Shown one piece after another: positions 9,870-19,490 of a stretch of DNA of 64,000 bases (position 1 is its first letter; every line of letters begins with the position of its first letter). The stretch covers positions 62,001 to 126,000 of the forward strand of contig VBBN01000028.1 in NCBI GenBank assembly GCA_005888735.1, in the 5' to 3' direction. The translations under genes were made by a program, and so were the position numbers. A model generated the notes under the pieces. It did no database searches. It was not told the DNA's origin and was given only the letters and a program-made list of their open reading frames with translations. Source of the DNA: Candidatus Bathyarchaeota archaeon (GTDB lineage Archaea; Thermoproteota; Bathyarchaeia; 40CM-2-53-6).

Positions 9870-10526
9870 CTAGTTGTCGCCTTCGTGTTCGTCCTCGTTT
9901 TCGCCGACGAGCTGGCCTCTAATCTCGCCCATCGGATGGGCTGTCGTGTGCACGTTGACGTACGTGTTCCCTGCTTGCAACGCGTTCACAAAGTCCGTCC
10001 AGTTGTTGATTCCTGCACCAGCATTGGGAATGAGGTTAGCGGGTGTTAACACTCCCTCTGAGAGCTCCGAGCAGCCCTCCGTTGAGGAGAACGTAGTCTC
10101 CCCTGCTTTGAAGAGGAAGAGGATAACCGGCCCGTTGGTGGTGGAATTCCCAACATGGATGTGTGCCTGTGTTACATTTGCAATGTCGCAGACCTGCAGT
10201 TCGAATCTTAGCGCTGTCCCATTCTCGCTAAGTTCGACCTCTGCCTTTCCGAATGCTGCCGTGTTGACGGCAGGCAACTGTTCCGAGCCTCTAAGCCGGA
10301 TCTCGAACTCTGTCTCTTCATGCTCGGTCTGGTTCTCGCGATGGTCATCGTCCCCGCTTTGGCCTTCATGACTGTTGTGGTTGTCATGTTCGCCGTGGTC
10401 GTGGTCATCGCTTTGATGGTCGTGGCTTTGAGCACGCTGTCCGTCGTGACCGGCAGATGTCACTCGCGGAAAAGCAATGATAACGGAGAGGACTACTATC
10501 AATAGCAGTGCAATGGTTTTCTTCAT
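9870..10526 (-). CDS. Secreted CHRD-domain protein with His/Asp-rich segment
   Basis: I start at MKKTIALLLIVVLSVIIAFP (10526), a clean signal peptide; the tracked start adds 11 residues. After the signal comes a 45-residue stretch made largely of H, D, E, N and Q (for example SHDHQSDDHDHGEHD), a likely metal-binding linker, then a CHRD-like beta domain with THIHVGNSTTNGPVI-type sequence (QAHIHVGNSTTNGPV) and YVNVHTTAHPMGEIRGQL. CHRD domains bind at the cell surface; the ligand here is unknown. A TGATATATCCC element lies 35 bp upstream. Confidence 0.75.
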   Translation of the reverse strand: MKKTIALLLIVVLSVIIAFPRVTSAGHDGQRAQSHDHQSDDHDHGEHDNHNSHEGQSGDDDHRENQTEHEETEFEIRLRGSEQLPAVNTAAFGKAEVELSENGTALRFELQVCDIANVTQAHIHVGNSTTNGPVILFLFKAGETTFSSTEGCSELSEGVLTPANLIPNAGAGINNWTDFVNALQAGNTYVNVHTTAHPMGEIRGQLVGENEDEHEGDN

Positions 10527-10560
10527 AACTGAAATCTTCGAACCTACGACTCTCGTCATA

Positions 10561-10571
10561 GGGATATATCA
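10561..10571 (-). promoter_or_regulatory. TGATATATCCC promoter element
   Basis: Read on the minus strand this is TGATATATCCC, 35 bp ahead of the CHRD start, a good position for a TATA box. The identical 11-mer occurs at 11988 in front of the surface-protein gene. Related GATATCCC and TATATCCC copies sit at 10613 and 10623. Confidence 0.4.
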
Positions 10572-10862
10572 TTTTCCAGTGGTATCCCTGCGAGAGACCA
10601 GGCATTCCACGAGATATCCCAGTATATCCCTGGACGCCCTGGTGCTCATGTTCGGATTGACGGAGGACCGGGCAGGTCTCAGCAGCGGCTCAATTGGCCA
10701 GAATTCGACCGTGGCGAACCATTACTTTTCTTAATTTAGGCGTTTGGGGCCAAACGACGCGACAAGCTTCTTCCTTTGGACGAGCAGCCGATTCGCCACT
10801 CGCGATTCATTGGGCAAATGTTAATTCTTCCATGGCGCAAGCCAGGCTGAGGTTAAGGTCAT

Positions 10863-11948
10863 ATGCGGAGGACCCTTGCCGACAGAGTTGTTAACAGCAG
10901 CCTACGCGTCAAACCAGATGAGACAGTCATAGTCAATACCTGGCAACATACGATTTCGCTCGCCAACGAAATAGCCTTCGAAGCTCGGAAAGCTGGAGCA
11001 GTGCCGATTATCAGGCTGGAAACTGACGAGCTCTGGTGGAAGGCCCTCAACAAGATTCCAAGCGAGAACCTCCGAAAACCCGAAAGGCATGGGCTTCAAA
11101 TGCTCGAGGAGACAAACGTCAGCATAATGCTCGGAGGACCAGAGGACCCGGCTACCTACCGCCGTGTCGACGGTACAAAGCTCGCGGCAAGCTTCGAATC
11201 CTTTCAAGCATGGTACGAGAAGGTCCGGGAGAAAAAGATCCGCGTCGCAGACATGCTTGTCGGCCACGTGACAAAGCAGCGTGCTCGCACTTACGGATTC
11301 AACTATGCTAGATGGCGGCGGACTGTTGAGAACGCGTCCAATGTCGACTATGCGAAAATGGCCCAGCTCGGAAAGAAAATCGCCAACATTTTCGACAGTG
11401 GGAAACATGTCGAGGTCACCAGCAGCGGAACAAAGCTGACAATGGAAATCGGTAGCCACCCTGCCAATGTCGAGGATGGAATCGTCGATCAACAGGACAT
11501 GGATAGAGGCTTCCTCTTCACCAGCATTCCCGCTGGCCTCGTCGTCACCGCACCGCTCCCAAGCAGCGCACAGGGTATGATAAAGTTCGACCTGCCACGC
11601 GCACAGAAGGGCAGGTTGATCAAGGGGCTTACGTGGGAATTCCAGAACGGCCAGGTCGTCAAGGCCAGTGCCGACAAGTACGCAGACGCTTTCCTCGATC
11701 TTTACAATCCCGCGACTGGAGACAAGGACCGCATTGCAAGCCTCAGCATTGGGATCAACCCCGCTAGTAAACCAATAGGGTATACCAACGACGACATAGG
11801 ACTAGGAATCGTCAGCATTGGAATCGGCGAAAACCAGTATCTAGGTGGCAATAACCGGAGCGAATTCGGCTTCACCGGCAGCTTTTCAAAAGCAACATTG
11901 AAAATCGACGGAAAGACCCTGGTCGGCAAGGGCAGACTGGTCCTCTGA
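10863..11948 (+). CDS. M29/aminopeptidase T-like protein
   Basis: 361 aa with the overall layout of the COG2309 (aminopeptidase T, M29) family: an N-terminal alpha/beta domain (VKPDETVIVNTWQHTISLANEI), a middle SIPAGLVVTAPLPSSAQGMIKFD block where the family has its first metal glutamate region, and a C-terminal IGINPASKPIGY...LGIVSIGIG block. In true M29 enzymes the C-terminus has an HxD metal motif; here the corresponding stretch reads RSEFGFTG, so metal binding may be altered or lost. Cytosolic. Monocistronic. Confidence 0.65.
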   Translation: MRRTLADRVVNSSLRVKPDETVIVNTWQHTISLANEIAFEARKAGAVPIIRLETDELWWKALNKIPSENLRKPERHGLQMLEETNVSIMLGGPEDPATYRRVDGTKLAASFESFQAWYEKVREKKIRVADMLVGHVTKQRARTYGFNYARWRRTVENASNVDYAKMAQLGKKIANIFDSGKHVEVTSSGTKLTMEIGSHPANVEDGIVDQQDMDRGFLFTSIPAGLVVTAPLPSSAQGMIKFDLPRAQKGRLIKGLTWEFQNGQVVKASADKYADAFLDLYNPATGDKDRIASLSIGINPASKPIGYTNDDIGLGIVSIGIGENQYLGGNNRSEFGFTGSFSKATLKIDGKTLVGKGRLVL

Positions 11949-11987
11949 GAGACAAACAGGTCTACATGAGCTGCCAGTTTTTCCCTG

Positions 11988-11998
11988 TGATATATCCC
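11988..11998 (+). promoter_or_regulatory. TGATATATCCC promoter element
   Basis: Exact match to the 11-mer ahead of the CHRD gene, in the same orientation relative to its downstream gene (the surface protein). Followed by GAGATATAG. Shared promoter or operator for two secreted proteins is an inference. Confidence 0.4.
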
Positions 11999-12080
11999 GA
12001 GATATAGAGAAGTATACATCCAAGACTCAAAGATAAATAGGCGGCAGGCCGAGCCAACCTCTCCCATAGTAGGTTGGAAT

Positions 12081-14132
12081 CTGACAAAGAGCTTTTCCCA
12101 TTCTCCGGCGGCTTCTCTTTCCTCTGAAAGAAAGCAACTTTTAGCGGAACGTCGGGGAGAAAGGCGTCCCTTCAGCAAGACTCGACCATTTGTCTTTCTT
12201 CTGGCAGGAATAATTCTCACCTCAATCATAGGAACGAGTCTGTACACTGGAAATGGCTCGAGCACTTCCCAGTTCCCCACGGCCCCCGGCTCATGGAATC
12301 CCAAGGTCCCCTGCGCCTCACCATGGATCGTGCGAATAACCGACGTAACCAATAACCAGACAGGCTCCGGATCGATGATCAACAGTCTCTTCAGCGCTGG
12401 AATCACGTCCCCTGTTGGCAACGCAAAACGATGGCTCACACCAGGACCCACCCCTCCAGGCTGGGTTTCCCCAGGCCCGCCCTGCGCCATAGCTAACAGT
12501 CACGGAACAGTGGCAGTGTTCGTCGAGATTGACGGGATAAGGCGAACGGGCATTACGAGTGAGGACTGCACGGGAAACTATGACACTGTCAACGGCGGAG
12601 GCTCGAACGGCGGCTCTTACTGCGACTCAACGTTCAACATGTACGACCCTGTCGTTCTTCCGAACTATTCAGGCTCCTGCACTAGCGCTGCAGATCCGAC
12701 ATGTTATGGAAGAATACATATCGAGATAGATCACGACTGGAAAGCAGCCCACTATTGCGGGCCGTCGACAACCTGCGACAACGCTGCCTTGGGCTCGCAA
12801 ACCAACACGTCCAGCCTCATCGACATCCAGGGCTTCATCTACTGGGATCCCGGAAACGTTGCCCAGCCATGGCATAGCTTCAGCGGTTGGGAGATCCATC
12901 CCCTTACCGGCTGGAGGCTTCACCAGTCCTCTTCTAACCCCGACTTCAACATCAGCACGAGTCCCACGGCAGTCTCAATTAGCAACGGCAGCACAGGAAC
13001 CTCCACGGTGACAGTCGCCCCCGTGAACGGTTTCACCGGAACTGTCAACCTGTCCAGATCAACCTCCCCCTCCACCGGACTTTCCTGCAGCCTGTCACCG
13101 ACCAGCATCACTGGTTCAGGCTCGTCAACCCTTTCATGTAGCGCATCATCAAACGGCCTCTACACCGTGACGGTCTCGGGAACAGACGGCTCTCTTTCCC
13201 ACTCGACAACTGTTTCTTACAACGTAACGTCGACCGCCGACTTTTCTATCACAGCAAACCCGACAGACGTCGCAATCAACCCCGGAACCCGAGGCACATC
13301 AACAATCACAATTGGTCCCCTCAACGGTTTCACTGGAACAATAGTCCTAACCTCAGTGGTCTCGCCCGGTGGTTTGACCTGCACTCTCTCCCCGAACAGC
13401 GTCGTACTGGGTTCGTCTCAGAGCTCAGCACTCTCCTGCTCAGGTCTAGGGGGAACCTACAAGGTAACTTTGACTGCGACGAGCGGGAGCATTTCGCACT
13501 CCGTCATCGTGAGCTTTAACATCCGAGACTTCACCGTCACCACAAACCCAGCAACAGTAGCGATTACACCTGCCGTCTCGGGCACATCGACAATCACCAT
13601 CACCTCTCTAGGCGGCTTCACAGGAACCATATCGCTTGCGTCCCTCCCCTCCAACGGGCTGACAGCATCCCTCAACCCGGCCAACGTCACTCTGCCACCC
13701 GACGGAACAACCTCGTCGACCCTCACTGTCAACTCTAGTACACAAGGGAACTACACGGCTCAGGTCACAGGAACAAGCAGTTCCCAATCCCACAGCATCA
13801 CTCTCAGCATTATCGTTTCAGACTTTTCAATCACAGCGAGTCCGAACTCTCTCAGCCTTCGAAGGTCGTCAACGGCTTCATCACTCATCACTCTCAAAAG
13901 CCTCAACGGCTTCAGCGGGGCAGTAACGCTCTCAGCGACAATCACGCCAACCGGTCCAAGGACCTCCCTAAGCCCAACACTGGTCACTCTGAGCTCCGAG
14001 GGTTCGGGCACGTCTACTCTGTCCATCAAATCACTAAAGAAAACACCAATCGGAAGCTACACAGTCACAATCACAGCCACCAGCGCCTCGTTATCGCACG
14101 TTATCACACTCCAGGTTACCGTTACAACTTAA
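12081..14132 (+). CDS. Secreted surface protein with four Ig-like repeats
   Basis: The track starts at GTG 12330, but the frame is open upstream and encodes a signal peptide (RPFVFLLAGIILTSIIGTSLY) at about 12189. No ATG, GTG or TTG precedes it in frame; a CTG at 12081 is the first plausible start. The first about 290 residues form a Cys-rich domain with IDIQGFIYWDP and WHSFSGWEIHPLTGW, of unknown function. Then come four repeats of about 95 residues, each with DFxIxxxPxxxxI...STxTxxxLNGFTGT and a SHSxT end, akin to NEW3-type beta domains. No C-terminal anchor is seen. Confidence 0.7.
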   Translation: MTKSFSHSPAASLSSERKQLLAERRGERRPFSKTRPFVFLLAGIILTSIIGTSLYTGNGSSTSQFPTAPGSWNPKVPCASPWIVRITDVTNNQTGSGSMINSLFSAGITSPVGNAKRWLTPGPTPPGWVSPGPPCAIANSHGTVAVFVEIDGIRRTGITSEDCTGNYDTVNGGGSNGGSYCDSTFNMYDPVVLPNYSGSCTSAADPTCYGRIHIEIDHDWKAAHYCGPSTTCDNAALGSQTNTSSLIDIQGFIYWDPGNVAQPWHSFSGWEIHPLTGWRLHQSSSNPDFNISTSPTAVSISNGSTGTSTVTVAPVNGFTGTVNLSRSTSPSTGLSCSLSPTSITGSGSSTLSCSASSNGLYTVTVSGTDGSLSHSTTVSYNVTSTADFSITANPTDVAINPGTRGTSTITIGPLNGFTGTIVLTSVVSPGGLTCTLSPNSVVLGSSQSSALSCSGLGGTYKVTLTATSGSISHSVIVSFNIRDFTVTTNPATVAITPAVSGTSTITITSLGGFTGTISLASLPSNGLTASLNPANVTLPPDGTTSSTLTVNSSTQGNYTAQVTGTSSSQSHSITLSIIVSDFSITASPNSLSLRRSSTASSLITLKSLNGFSGAVTLSATITPTGPRTSLSPTLVTLSSEGSGTSTLSIKSLKKTPIGSYTVTITATSASLSHVITLQVTVTT

Positions 14133-14441
14133 CGCCGAACCGTCCTCGGGCCTCTCGCGGGGCTCGTGTCATTTTTCCCAGGTTTCCCGTTACAAGCAGA
14201 GCCTTAACCGGGGAATAGTTAAATCGGGAGTCTCAGTACGGGGAGAAATCGGTCATCGGGCTGCGCGAGAAGAAGGTCCTGAGTGCAAACAATCCCGTGT
14301 GTCAGGGCAGCAGTATTGGCGAATCAGCGGCGCTGAGTTACCCCTCCGGAGCTCCATGAAGCGGCTAGAACCAAAGTCGACTCCTCCAGGTTCCAAACCT
14401 CCTTTGAAAGAAGGGCCGTTCTGTCCAGCTCCCGGAGAAGC

Positions 14442-14693
14442 ATGGAATTTCTTAGACATGGGGTCCCGACCCCAGTGAATCTCCAGCCGACAGTGGAAGT
14501 CTATGAGTGTGGGTGCACAATCCATTATCAAGCAGTTGACTGCGGGGAATATGAGGGAGATCTGCCTCAAACCCTCGTTCTCGTTCCAGAGGTCAACGCT
14601 TGCGAGAAACACCAGGCTCATCGGCCGGGCCCTCCAACGAGTGTTCGCCTAGTGGCTGTCTTTCACGAGAAAGAAAGCTACCTGAACGAGTGA
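14442..14693 (+). CDS. Small Cys-containing protein, uncertain
   Basis: 83 aa. The middle part VEVYECGCTIHYQAVDCGEYEGD followed by VNACEKHQ has four cysteines and a histidine in a spacing that could hold zinc. Codon use looks more gene-like than its minus-strand shadow at 14253-14621. No Shine-Dalgarno stands out. The surrounding gap 14133-14846 holds nothing else I can support. Confidence 0.4.
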   Translation: MEFLRHGVPTPVNLQPTVEVYECGCTIHYQAVDCGEYEGDLPQTLVLVPEVNACEKHQAHRPGPPTSVRLVAVFHEKESYLNE

Positions 14694-14846
14694 CACTTTC
14701 CAGCTCAGCGTCGCGCGAGCGGATTAGATATTTTTTCTTCACTAGCACCGGGATGAAGCTGAAAGCGCTAAGCGGGTCCCGAAAAATGGGGGTTTTCTAC
14801 TTGACTCCTAGCCAAACAAGGATTCGGTGTGTGCGCTCTGTACTAT

Positions 14847-15326
14847 CTAGAAGTTTTTCTGGACTTGTTTTGTGTTGTGGCCCTCGAGCCGTTGGACCAG
14901 GCTAGCCAAGAATCGGATCGTTGGAACAATTGCCAGTGCTAGGAATATCATTGGGTAGGCCCAGGGTGTGTTGTTGAAATATGGTGCTGCGATTGACTTG
15001 CAGGCGGTGTATAGCACCCAAAGACTGGCCACTTGGAAGAAGTAAGTCAGCCAAGGGCTGTAGTCTTTGTAGGAGCGGTAGTTTTCACCCAACGCATTGG
15101 AGAACTGGGTGCCAAACTTGTAGACAACAACCGCTCCAATCAATCCTATCGTAAGCACGAGGAGGTTTGACACGGAGACCGTGCTTGAAGGAAGCGGCTG
15201 GTTTATTCCTGGAAAGCCGAGAACGATGCCTTGGACCACGAGCAAGACTATGACGCCTGCGAGGAGGCGTATTGCGGATGGCATTAGAGGCTGGAAGTCG
15301 TCCAATATTCCCGGATTCTTTGACAT
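14847..15326 (-). CDS. Four-helix membrane protein of unknown function
   Basis: 159 aa with four hydrophobic helices (about residues 19-38, 52-70, 88-108 and 118-138) and a basic C-terminus (HNTKQVQKNF). The pattern of two helix pairs separated by a polar NALGENYRSYKDYS loop resembles small integral membrane proteins with no assigned function. It is divergent from the RHH-like gene at 15452. Confidence 0.6.
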   Translation of the reverse strand: MSKNPGILDDFQPLMPSAIRLLAGVIVLLVVQGIVLGFPGINQPLPSSTVSVSNLLVLTIGLIGAVVVYKFGTQFSNALGENYRSYKDYSPWLTYFFQVASLWVLYTACKSIAAPYFNNTPWAYPMIFLALAIVPTIRFLASLVQRLEGHNTKQVQKNF

Positions 15327-15451
15327 CGCTAATCACTTTTTCCCGAAACCCAATAGCCAGAACGGCCCGTTACGTATCGCGGAACTCGGTCATCACTCAA
15401 CACGTTACAAACAGTTTGACTAGCTTGTCCCTTTACGGCTTGGGGGATAAG

Positions 15452-15733
15452 GTGACGACAACGGTAGAGCTGAAAGTATACCTCACGCAGGATCTTGACT
15501 CGAGGTTCCGCAAAGCCGCTATGTCGGCGTTCGGGTATGGACGAGGCAGCCTCAGCAAAGCGGCAGCGGAAGCCCTAGCTCGATGGTGTTCTGAACGAGA
15601 GGGCACCCCAACTCCAATTGCTACTTCTGCGCCCACGGATGAGACTAACTCCTCCTTCGAAGATGTCGAACAGGACAATATGGGGAACTCAGGCGAGGAT
15701 AAGCTCAGACGGTCTGTTCAACCGGCGACCTAA
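15452..15733 (+). CDS. Ribbon-helix-helix-like small regulator
   Basis: The likely start is GTG 15452, preceded by GGGGGAT at a proper spacing; the tracked start at 15272 is too long. The 93-aa product opens with a beta strand (TTVELKVYLTQDL) followed by two helices (DSRFRKAAMSAFGYGRGSLSKAAAEALARWC), the order of an RHH/CopG DNA-binding fold, then a disordered acidic tail. Such proteins usually bind operators as dimers. The target is unknown. Confidence 0.5.
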   Translation: MTTTVELKVYLTQDLDSRFRKAAMSAFGYGRGSLSKAAAEALARWCSEREGTPTPIATSAPTDETNSSFEDVEQDNMGNSGEDKLRRSVQPAT

Positions 15734-15873
15734 TCGACCGACCTGGTACCCGCTAAGTGTTCATCAGAGCGGTGTCGGACCGAGTTCCTCAATTTGTAGC
15801 GTTGAGTTCCTCGCGGACAGTTTTGTTCCTTGGTTGAGAAAAAAGGAGGGAGGGTCCGGCGGAGGGGTGGTGC

Positions 15874-16683
15874 TTAGCGTATGATGACTGTTCCAAGCAT
15901 CCATGGATGGAACAAGCATGCGAAATTGTATGTCCCTGCGTTGAGTTGTCCAGTGTCGAGCGTCCACGATTGTCCTGGAGCGAGTGTCTGGTTGACGACG
16001 CCGTCGCTAATCGGAAGCATCAGCGTCTTGAAGCCTTCTTGGAAAGGAACTAGCGAACTGTATGTGGAGAAGGTGTGGAATATGTGTCCATCGTTTGACA
16101 CAGTGACCTGGGTTCCCCTTGGAACATTGAGCGTGCGAGGGAAGAAGCCCCACCCAGCGCTTCCGGCGAAGAACTGGGACGTGTCGCCTTGGTGGTGGTC
16201 GATGTTCACACTGGCACTAGCCCTACCGCCTGTTGCTATTCGAAGGACGGCTTGCATCCACGGGTGGATCTCACAGAAGTATGTGTAGTCCCTAGGGCTA
16301 AGCCCTGTGGTGTCAAGAGTCCAACTATGTCCTGACTTGATTGTTATAGCGATGCCAGAGTCGAACTTGCCATCGGGTACCGGTACGCTGACGCTGACTC
16401 CTTCGAAGTTGACTGTCATCTTTCCCGTGTAAGAGGTCACAGTGTGTTCGTCATAGCCATTGTTGGTCCATGTCACGCTACCTCCTTGGCCGATTGATGT
16501 GACACCGGGTCTGAATTGGAATGCTCCTGCACCTGGGAAGGTGAACGTTTGAGGGTTAAAGTGAGCAAGGTCGTGTATCGATATGCTGGCGTTGGCGGAT
16601 GATGCTGCGTGAACTGGCCCTGCAAACAGCATCATGGCAAGTATTGGGAACGCGAAGATTGTTTTTGAATATGTTGAGTCCAT
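15874..16683 (-). CDS. Secreted two-domain cupredoxin (blue copper protein)
   Basis: 269 aa with a signal peptide (IFAFPILAMMLFAGPVHA) and two tandem type-1 copper folds. Domain 1 shows NNGYDEHTV as the first His and CEIHPWMQ as the Cys-His-Met loop; domain 2 shows NDGHIFHTF and CLFHPWML. All four canonical ligands are present in each domain. Both domains carry the phrase SWTLDT, so they arose by duplication. It likely shuttles electrons or handles copper outside the membrane. No oxidase partner lies nearby. Confidence 0.85.
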   Translation of the reverse strand: MDSTYSKTIFAFPILAMMLFAGPVHAASSANASISIHDLAHFNPQTFTFPGAGAFQFRPGVTSIGQGGSVTWTNNGYDEHTVTSYTGKMTVNFEGVSVSVPVPDGKFDSGIAITIKSGHSWTLDTTGLSPRDYTYFCEIHPWMQAVLRIATGGRASASVNIDHHQGDTSQFFAGSAGWGFFPRTLNVPRGTQVTVSNDGHIFHTFSTYSSLVPFQEGFKTLMLPISDGVVNQTLAPGQSWTLDTGQLNAGTYNFACLFHPWMLGTVIIR

Positions 16684-16921
16684 TTTCTATTCGTCTGAAC
16701 CGGTTTCTCAGGCGAGTATATGAAGTCGAGCACAGGTGCCATATCTGTTTCATTCCATCGACTGAAAAAGATATCACGACCTTAAGGTCTTCATTCTTCG
16801 TTTCTTTGAAAGAGAAGTCTTTGGTTTCGGAGTAGCTGCCGATTTACGATTAGGGTAGCTTCGATAATGGGGCAACCACGGTTCAAAGGCTCGTGACAAG
16901 CAGGGGAGACACTTAGCGCAT

Positions 16922-16979
16922 TGCTCGGGTGGTGATTGTCAGTGCTCAACCTTCCGTTGAGTCTCTCGGCCCCCGAGCA
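16922..16979 (-). terminator. Nested hairpin after RNase J
   Basis: TGCTCGGG (16922-16929) pairs with CCCGAGCA (16972-16979); inside, CTCAAC and GTTGAG form a second stem with a 5-nt loop. It lies immediately downstream of the RNase J stop codon on the minus strand. No clear U tract, so 3'-end stabilisation is as likely as termination. Confidence 0.45.
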
Positions 16980-18299
16980 CTATCGCATTTCCAGAATGGA
17001 GCCTTTTCTTACTTGGTCAACCTTGGACAGGTCTTTGACGAAGGACCCGTATAGCTCCGGCTGTTCAGTGTGAATTGGGACCAATCGTTCAGGTGCTACC
17101 TTTGCGATTACGTCCCGTAACTCTGTAGGCATCATGTGCCCGGAGCTGTGAATCTGGTATAGGGGCAGACCGAGATGGTCGAGCCAGTTAACGAGACGTT
17201 CATGGTCCAGGTCCATCTCCTCGCTAAACGGCTCCGACGTACTGTTGATGAAAGCGCTCCCTGGAGCAGGGCGAATATACATAGCTTCATTCATGTCATA
17301 GGAGGTCGAGACGAGAATCACCTTTTCCTGCATTTCCTTCACATCTTGCGAGTTCTTCACTACTACTTGGTCCAGAATGTCCTTTTCCCATTTGTAGTAG
17401 GTCTTCTTCGATTTCTGGTAGGCGACGATATTCGGGTCGTTAGTTACGTTGGGAATCTTCAGGTTTCGATCCTTCAATAGAGCCCTGAGAAGGAAGGCCT
17501 GCCGCAGAGATATAGCGAGAAGCCTGTTATTCCGACGGGCGACCTCGTAAAATGTTTTCAACCTATCCAAGTCGGCACTAGAGAAATTCGCAAGGACGAG
17601 TCCCTTCGTCTTCTTCACAACATGGTCTGCCTTTTGCAACACTTCTTCTTCCGTTCTTAGGTCTCCCCGGACTAGGTTCGTCCCCTCGCATAGGAATAAT
17701 GTAGGCCCTGCTGCGCCAGCCTTCTGCGCGAAATCTTCAGTCATGTCGGCCCGTGGCCCGTGGGACCTGAAGTCACCACTATACGCTACACTTCCCTCGG
17801 AAGTGTGGATGACGAACCCATAAGCTCCCGGGACGCTGTGGTCCACGTGTACCGGTTCTAACGTCAAAGAGCCGAAGCCTACTTTGTCCCCCGTCCTGAA
17901 TGTTTTGAATGATATTCCTTCAAGGTTGTTCTCGAAGTTAGTCTGCCTAACTTCTGAGAGGGCCTCTAGAATAATACGAGTGGTTTCTCCACAATAGACC
18001 GGAATCTTGCGGTTGAGAAGGGAAATACACATTGAATGGTCAATGTGTGAGTGGCTGAGAACCACACCGCTAGCGGCCACGTCCTCTTCTTCCCGGTACA
18101 ATCCCTGGATTTCAGGAATTATCCCGAGTTCGCGCAGCGATTGTTCGTCGCGTGGTTGAAGGAAGGGTTCGGCGAAGAATCGCCCTCTATCACTCAGGCT
18201 CATTCCGAAATCGAGGAGAATCCTTGAATCACGATCTTCGAGCAGAATCTTGTTTCCGCCGATTTCGCCTGCCCCCCCGTAGAAGTTGAGTCTGGTCAT
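16980..18299 (-). CDS. Archaeal RNase J-like beta-CASP exonuclease
   Basis: 439 aa, the length of archaeal RNase J without the bacterial C-terminal domain. Metallo-beta-lactamase motifs: GGAGEIGGNKILLE near the start, the zinc site SHSHIDH (about residue 80), HVDHSVPGAYGF (about 165), YSGDFR (about 190). The beta-CASP insert follows, and the C-terminus has HSSGHMMPTEL and PIHTE, both conserved in 5'-3' exoribonucleases. It should degrade or trim RNA from the 5' end. The next gene, 12 bp upstream, is likely in the same operon. Confidence 0.85.
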   Translation of the reverse strand: MTRLNFYGGAGEIGGNKILLEDRDSRILLDFGMSLSDRGRFFAEPFLQPRDEQSLRELGIIPEIQGLYREEEDVAASGVVLSHSHIDHSMCISLLNRKIPVYCGETTRIILEALSEVRQTNFENNLEGISFKTFRTGDKVGFGSLTLEPVHVDHSVPGAYGFVIHTSEGSVAYSGDFRSHGPRADMTEDFAQKAGAAGPTLFLCEGTNLVRGDLRTEEEVLQKADHVVKKTKGLVLANFSSADLDRLKTFYEVARRNNRLLAISLRQAFLLRALLKDRNLKIPNVTNDPNIVAYQKSKKTYYKWEKDILDQVVVKNSQDVKEMQEKVILVSTSYDMNEAMYIRPAPGSAFINSTSEPFSEEMDLDHERLVNWLDHLGLPLYQIHSSGHMMPTELRDVIAKVAPERLVPIHTEQPELYGSFVKDLSKVDQVRKGSILEMR

Positions 18300-18311
18300 G
18301 GAGGTTGGCTC

Positions 18312-18635
18312 TCAGCTGAGTTGGCTATGCTGAATGTTTCGATGGACATGGAGGACGAAACGGGCCGTCTTCCCAGAATCTCGTGACACGGCCACTCGGT
18401 CGCCAGCTTTCAATCCTCTAGTACGAACAAAGAAATGGTCGTGAGGTTCACTAGGTCCCCTGCAGGTGCAAGGGTATGATTCGACCCTCGCTTTGCGAGA
18501 GTGGCCGTCCTTTACAAGATGAAACGTTTTGCCTACGGCAGGGAAGAATGACAACCGGTTCTTAAAAACAAGAAAGTAGCCCTCTCTTCCCTCTTCAGAA
18601 GTTATCTTTTTCGTATATGTCTCGTTGGTTTTCAA
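18312..18635 (-). CDS. Small conserved-looking protein upstream of RNase J
   Basis: 107 aa, basic, predicted beta-rich, with two cysteines in SYPCTCRGPSEPHDHFFV and a GLKAGDRVAVSRD turn typical of small barrel folds. It lies 12 bp before RNase J on the same strand, so co-transcription is likely and an RNA-related role is possible. The family is not recognised. Confidence 0.55.
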   Translation of the reverse strand: MKTNETYTKKITSEEGREGYFLVFKNRLSFFPAVGKTFHLVKDGHSRKARVESYPCTCRGPSEPHDHFFVRTRGLKAGDRVAVSRDSGKTARFVLHVHRNIQHSQLS

Positions 18636-19490
18636 TGTCTGAACTATTCCCGAGTTCCGATTCCCATAGATGTACAGAGCAACCTACGGTTGTCGGTGGA
18701 ACGTTCGGATTCGCCTGGAGTTGCCAACATCATTCGCAGAAAGTTGTAGAGTTACAAACCGTTATAAGTGCAACTAGACTTAATGTCGATGGAGCGATGG
18801 AAGGATCTCTGCCTCAGCCCGCTGTGCTTGAAAGCGGCCGGGACGCGAGAAAGGCGCTGCCCTTAATCGCCTTGCTAATCGGGACAGGTGAAGAATCTGC
18901 ATCTTCATGTAATCCCTTCACAGCCTTGCTGCTGCTTGGGAGTATGCATATCGAGTTTACGAGACCCGTAATTGCCGATGGACCCGGAAACGCGATCTCC
19001 TAGGTCGGTTCTGACCGCCGCCTGAATTGCACAATCTGACGCCCTAACAACATCGGGGTTCGGTCTTCCACGCGTACGTTGTAGGGCAGGAGTCGTGTAT
19101 TTGGGAGCTGGTAAGAGGGGCCCTCAGTAGTAACCCGAACCAAGAGAAGCTGTGCGCTCTCTTGGGTGGTCATCAGGTTGAAAATACTGAGGGGCACCCA
19201 CCACATTTTCAAGAGGAACTATCAAAATAAGTTTATCCATTTCTACTCGCCTAGTTCTTGAGGAACAGTCTCGCTACTTCTTTCCAAAGATATCGTCGAA
19301 GATACGTTTCCAAAGTTTCATTTTCAACAAGTCTTAAATGAAACAAAGGCGCGATATGGCGATTGGTCATCAGGTTGCGTAAGGAAATTGGAAAATTTGC
19401 ACGTGAGACGCTGCACACTTCCCACGTTCAATCTCGTGCTGGCCCAAGTTTTCCCATGCCCTTCTCCCTGAGGCCGGGAGACGCCCATAA
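18636..19490. other. 855-bp stretch with no supported gene
   Basis: The ORFs at 18617-19003 (+) and 19000-19212 (-) show neither a domain nor a Shine-Dalgarno and look like chance frames. TATA-like CGTTATAAGTG lies at 18764. I see no tRNA, repeat or other structure. Confidence 0.4.
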
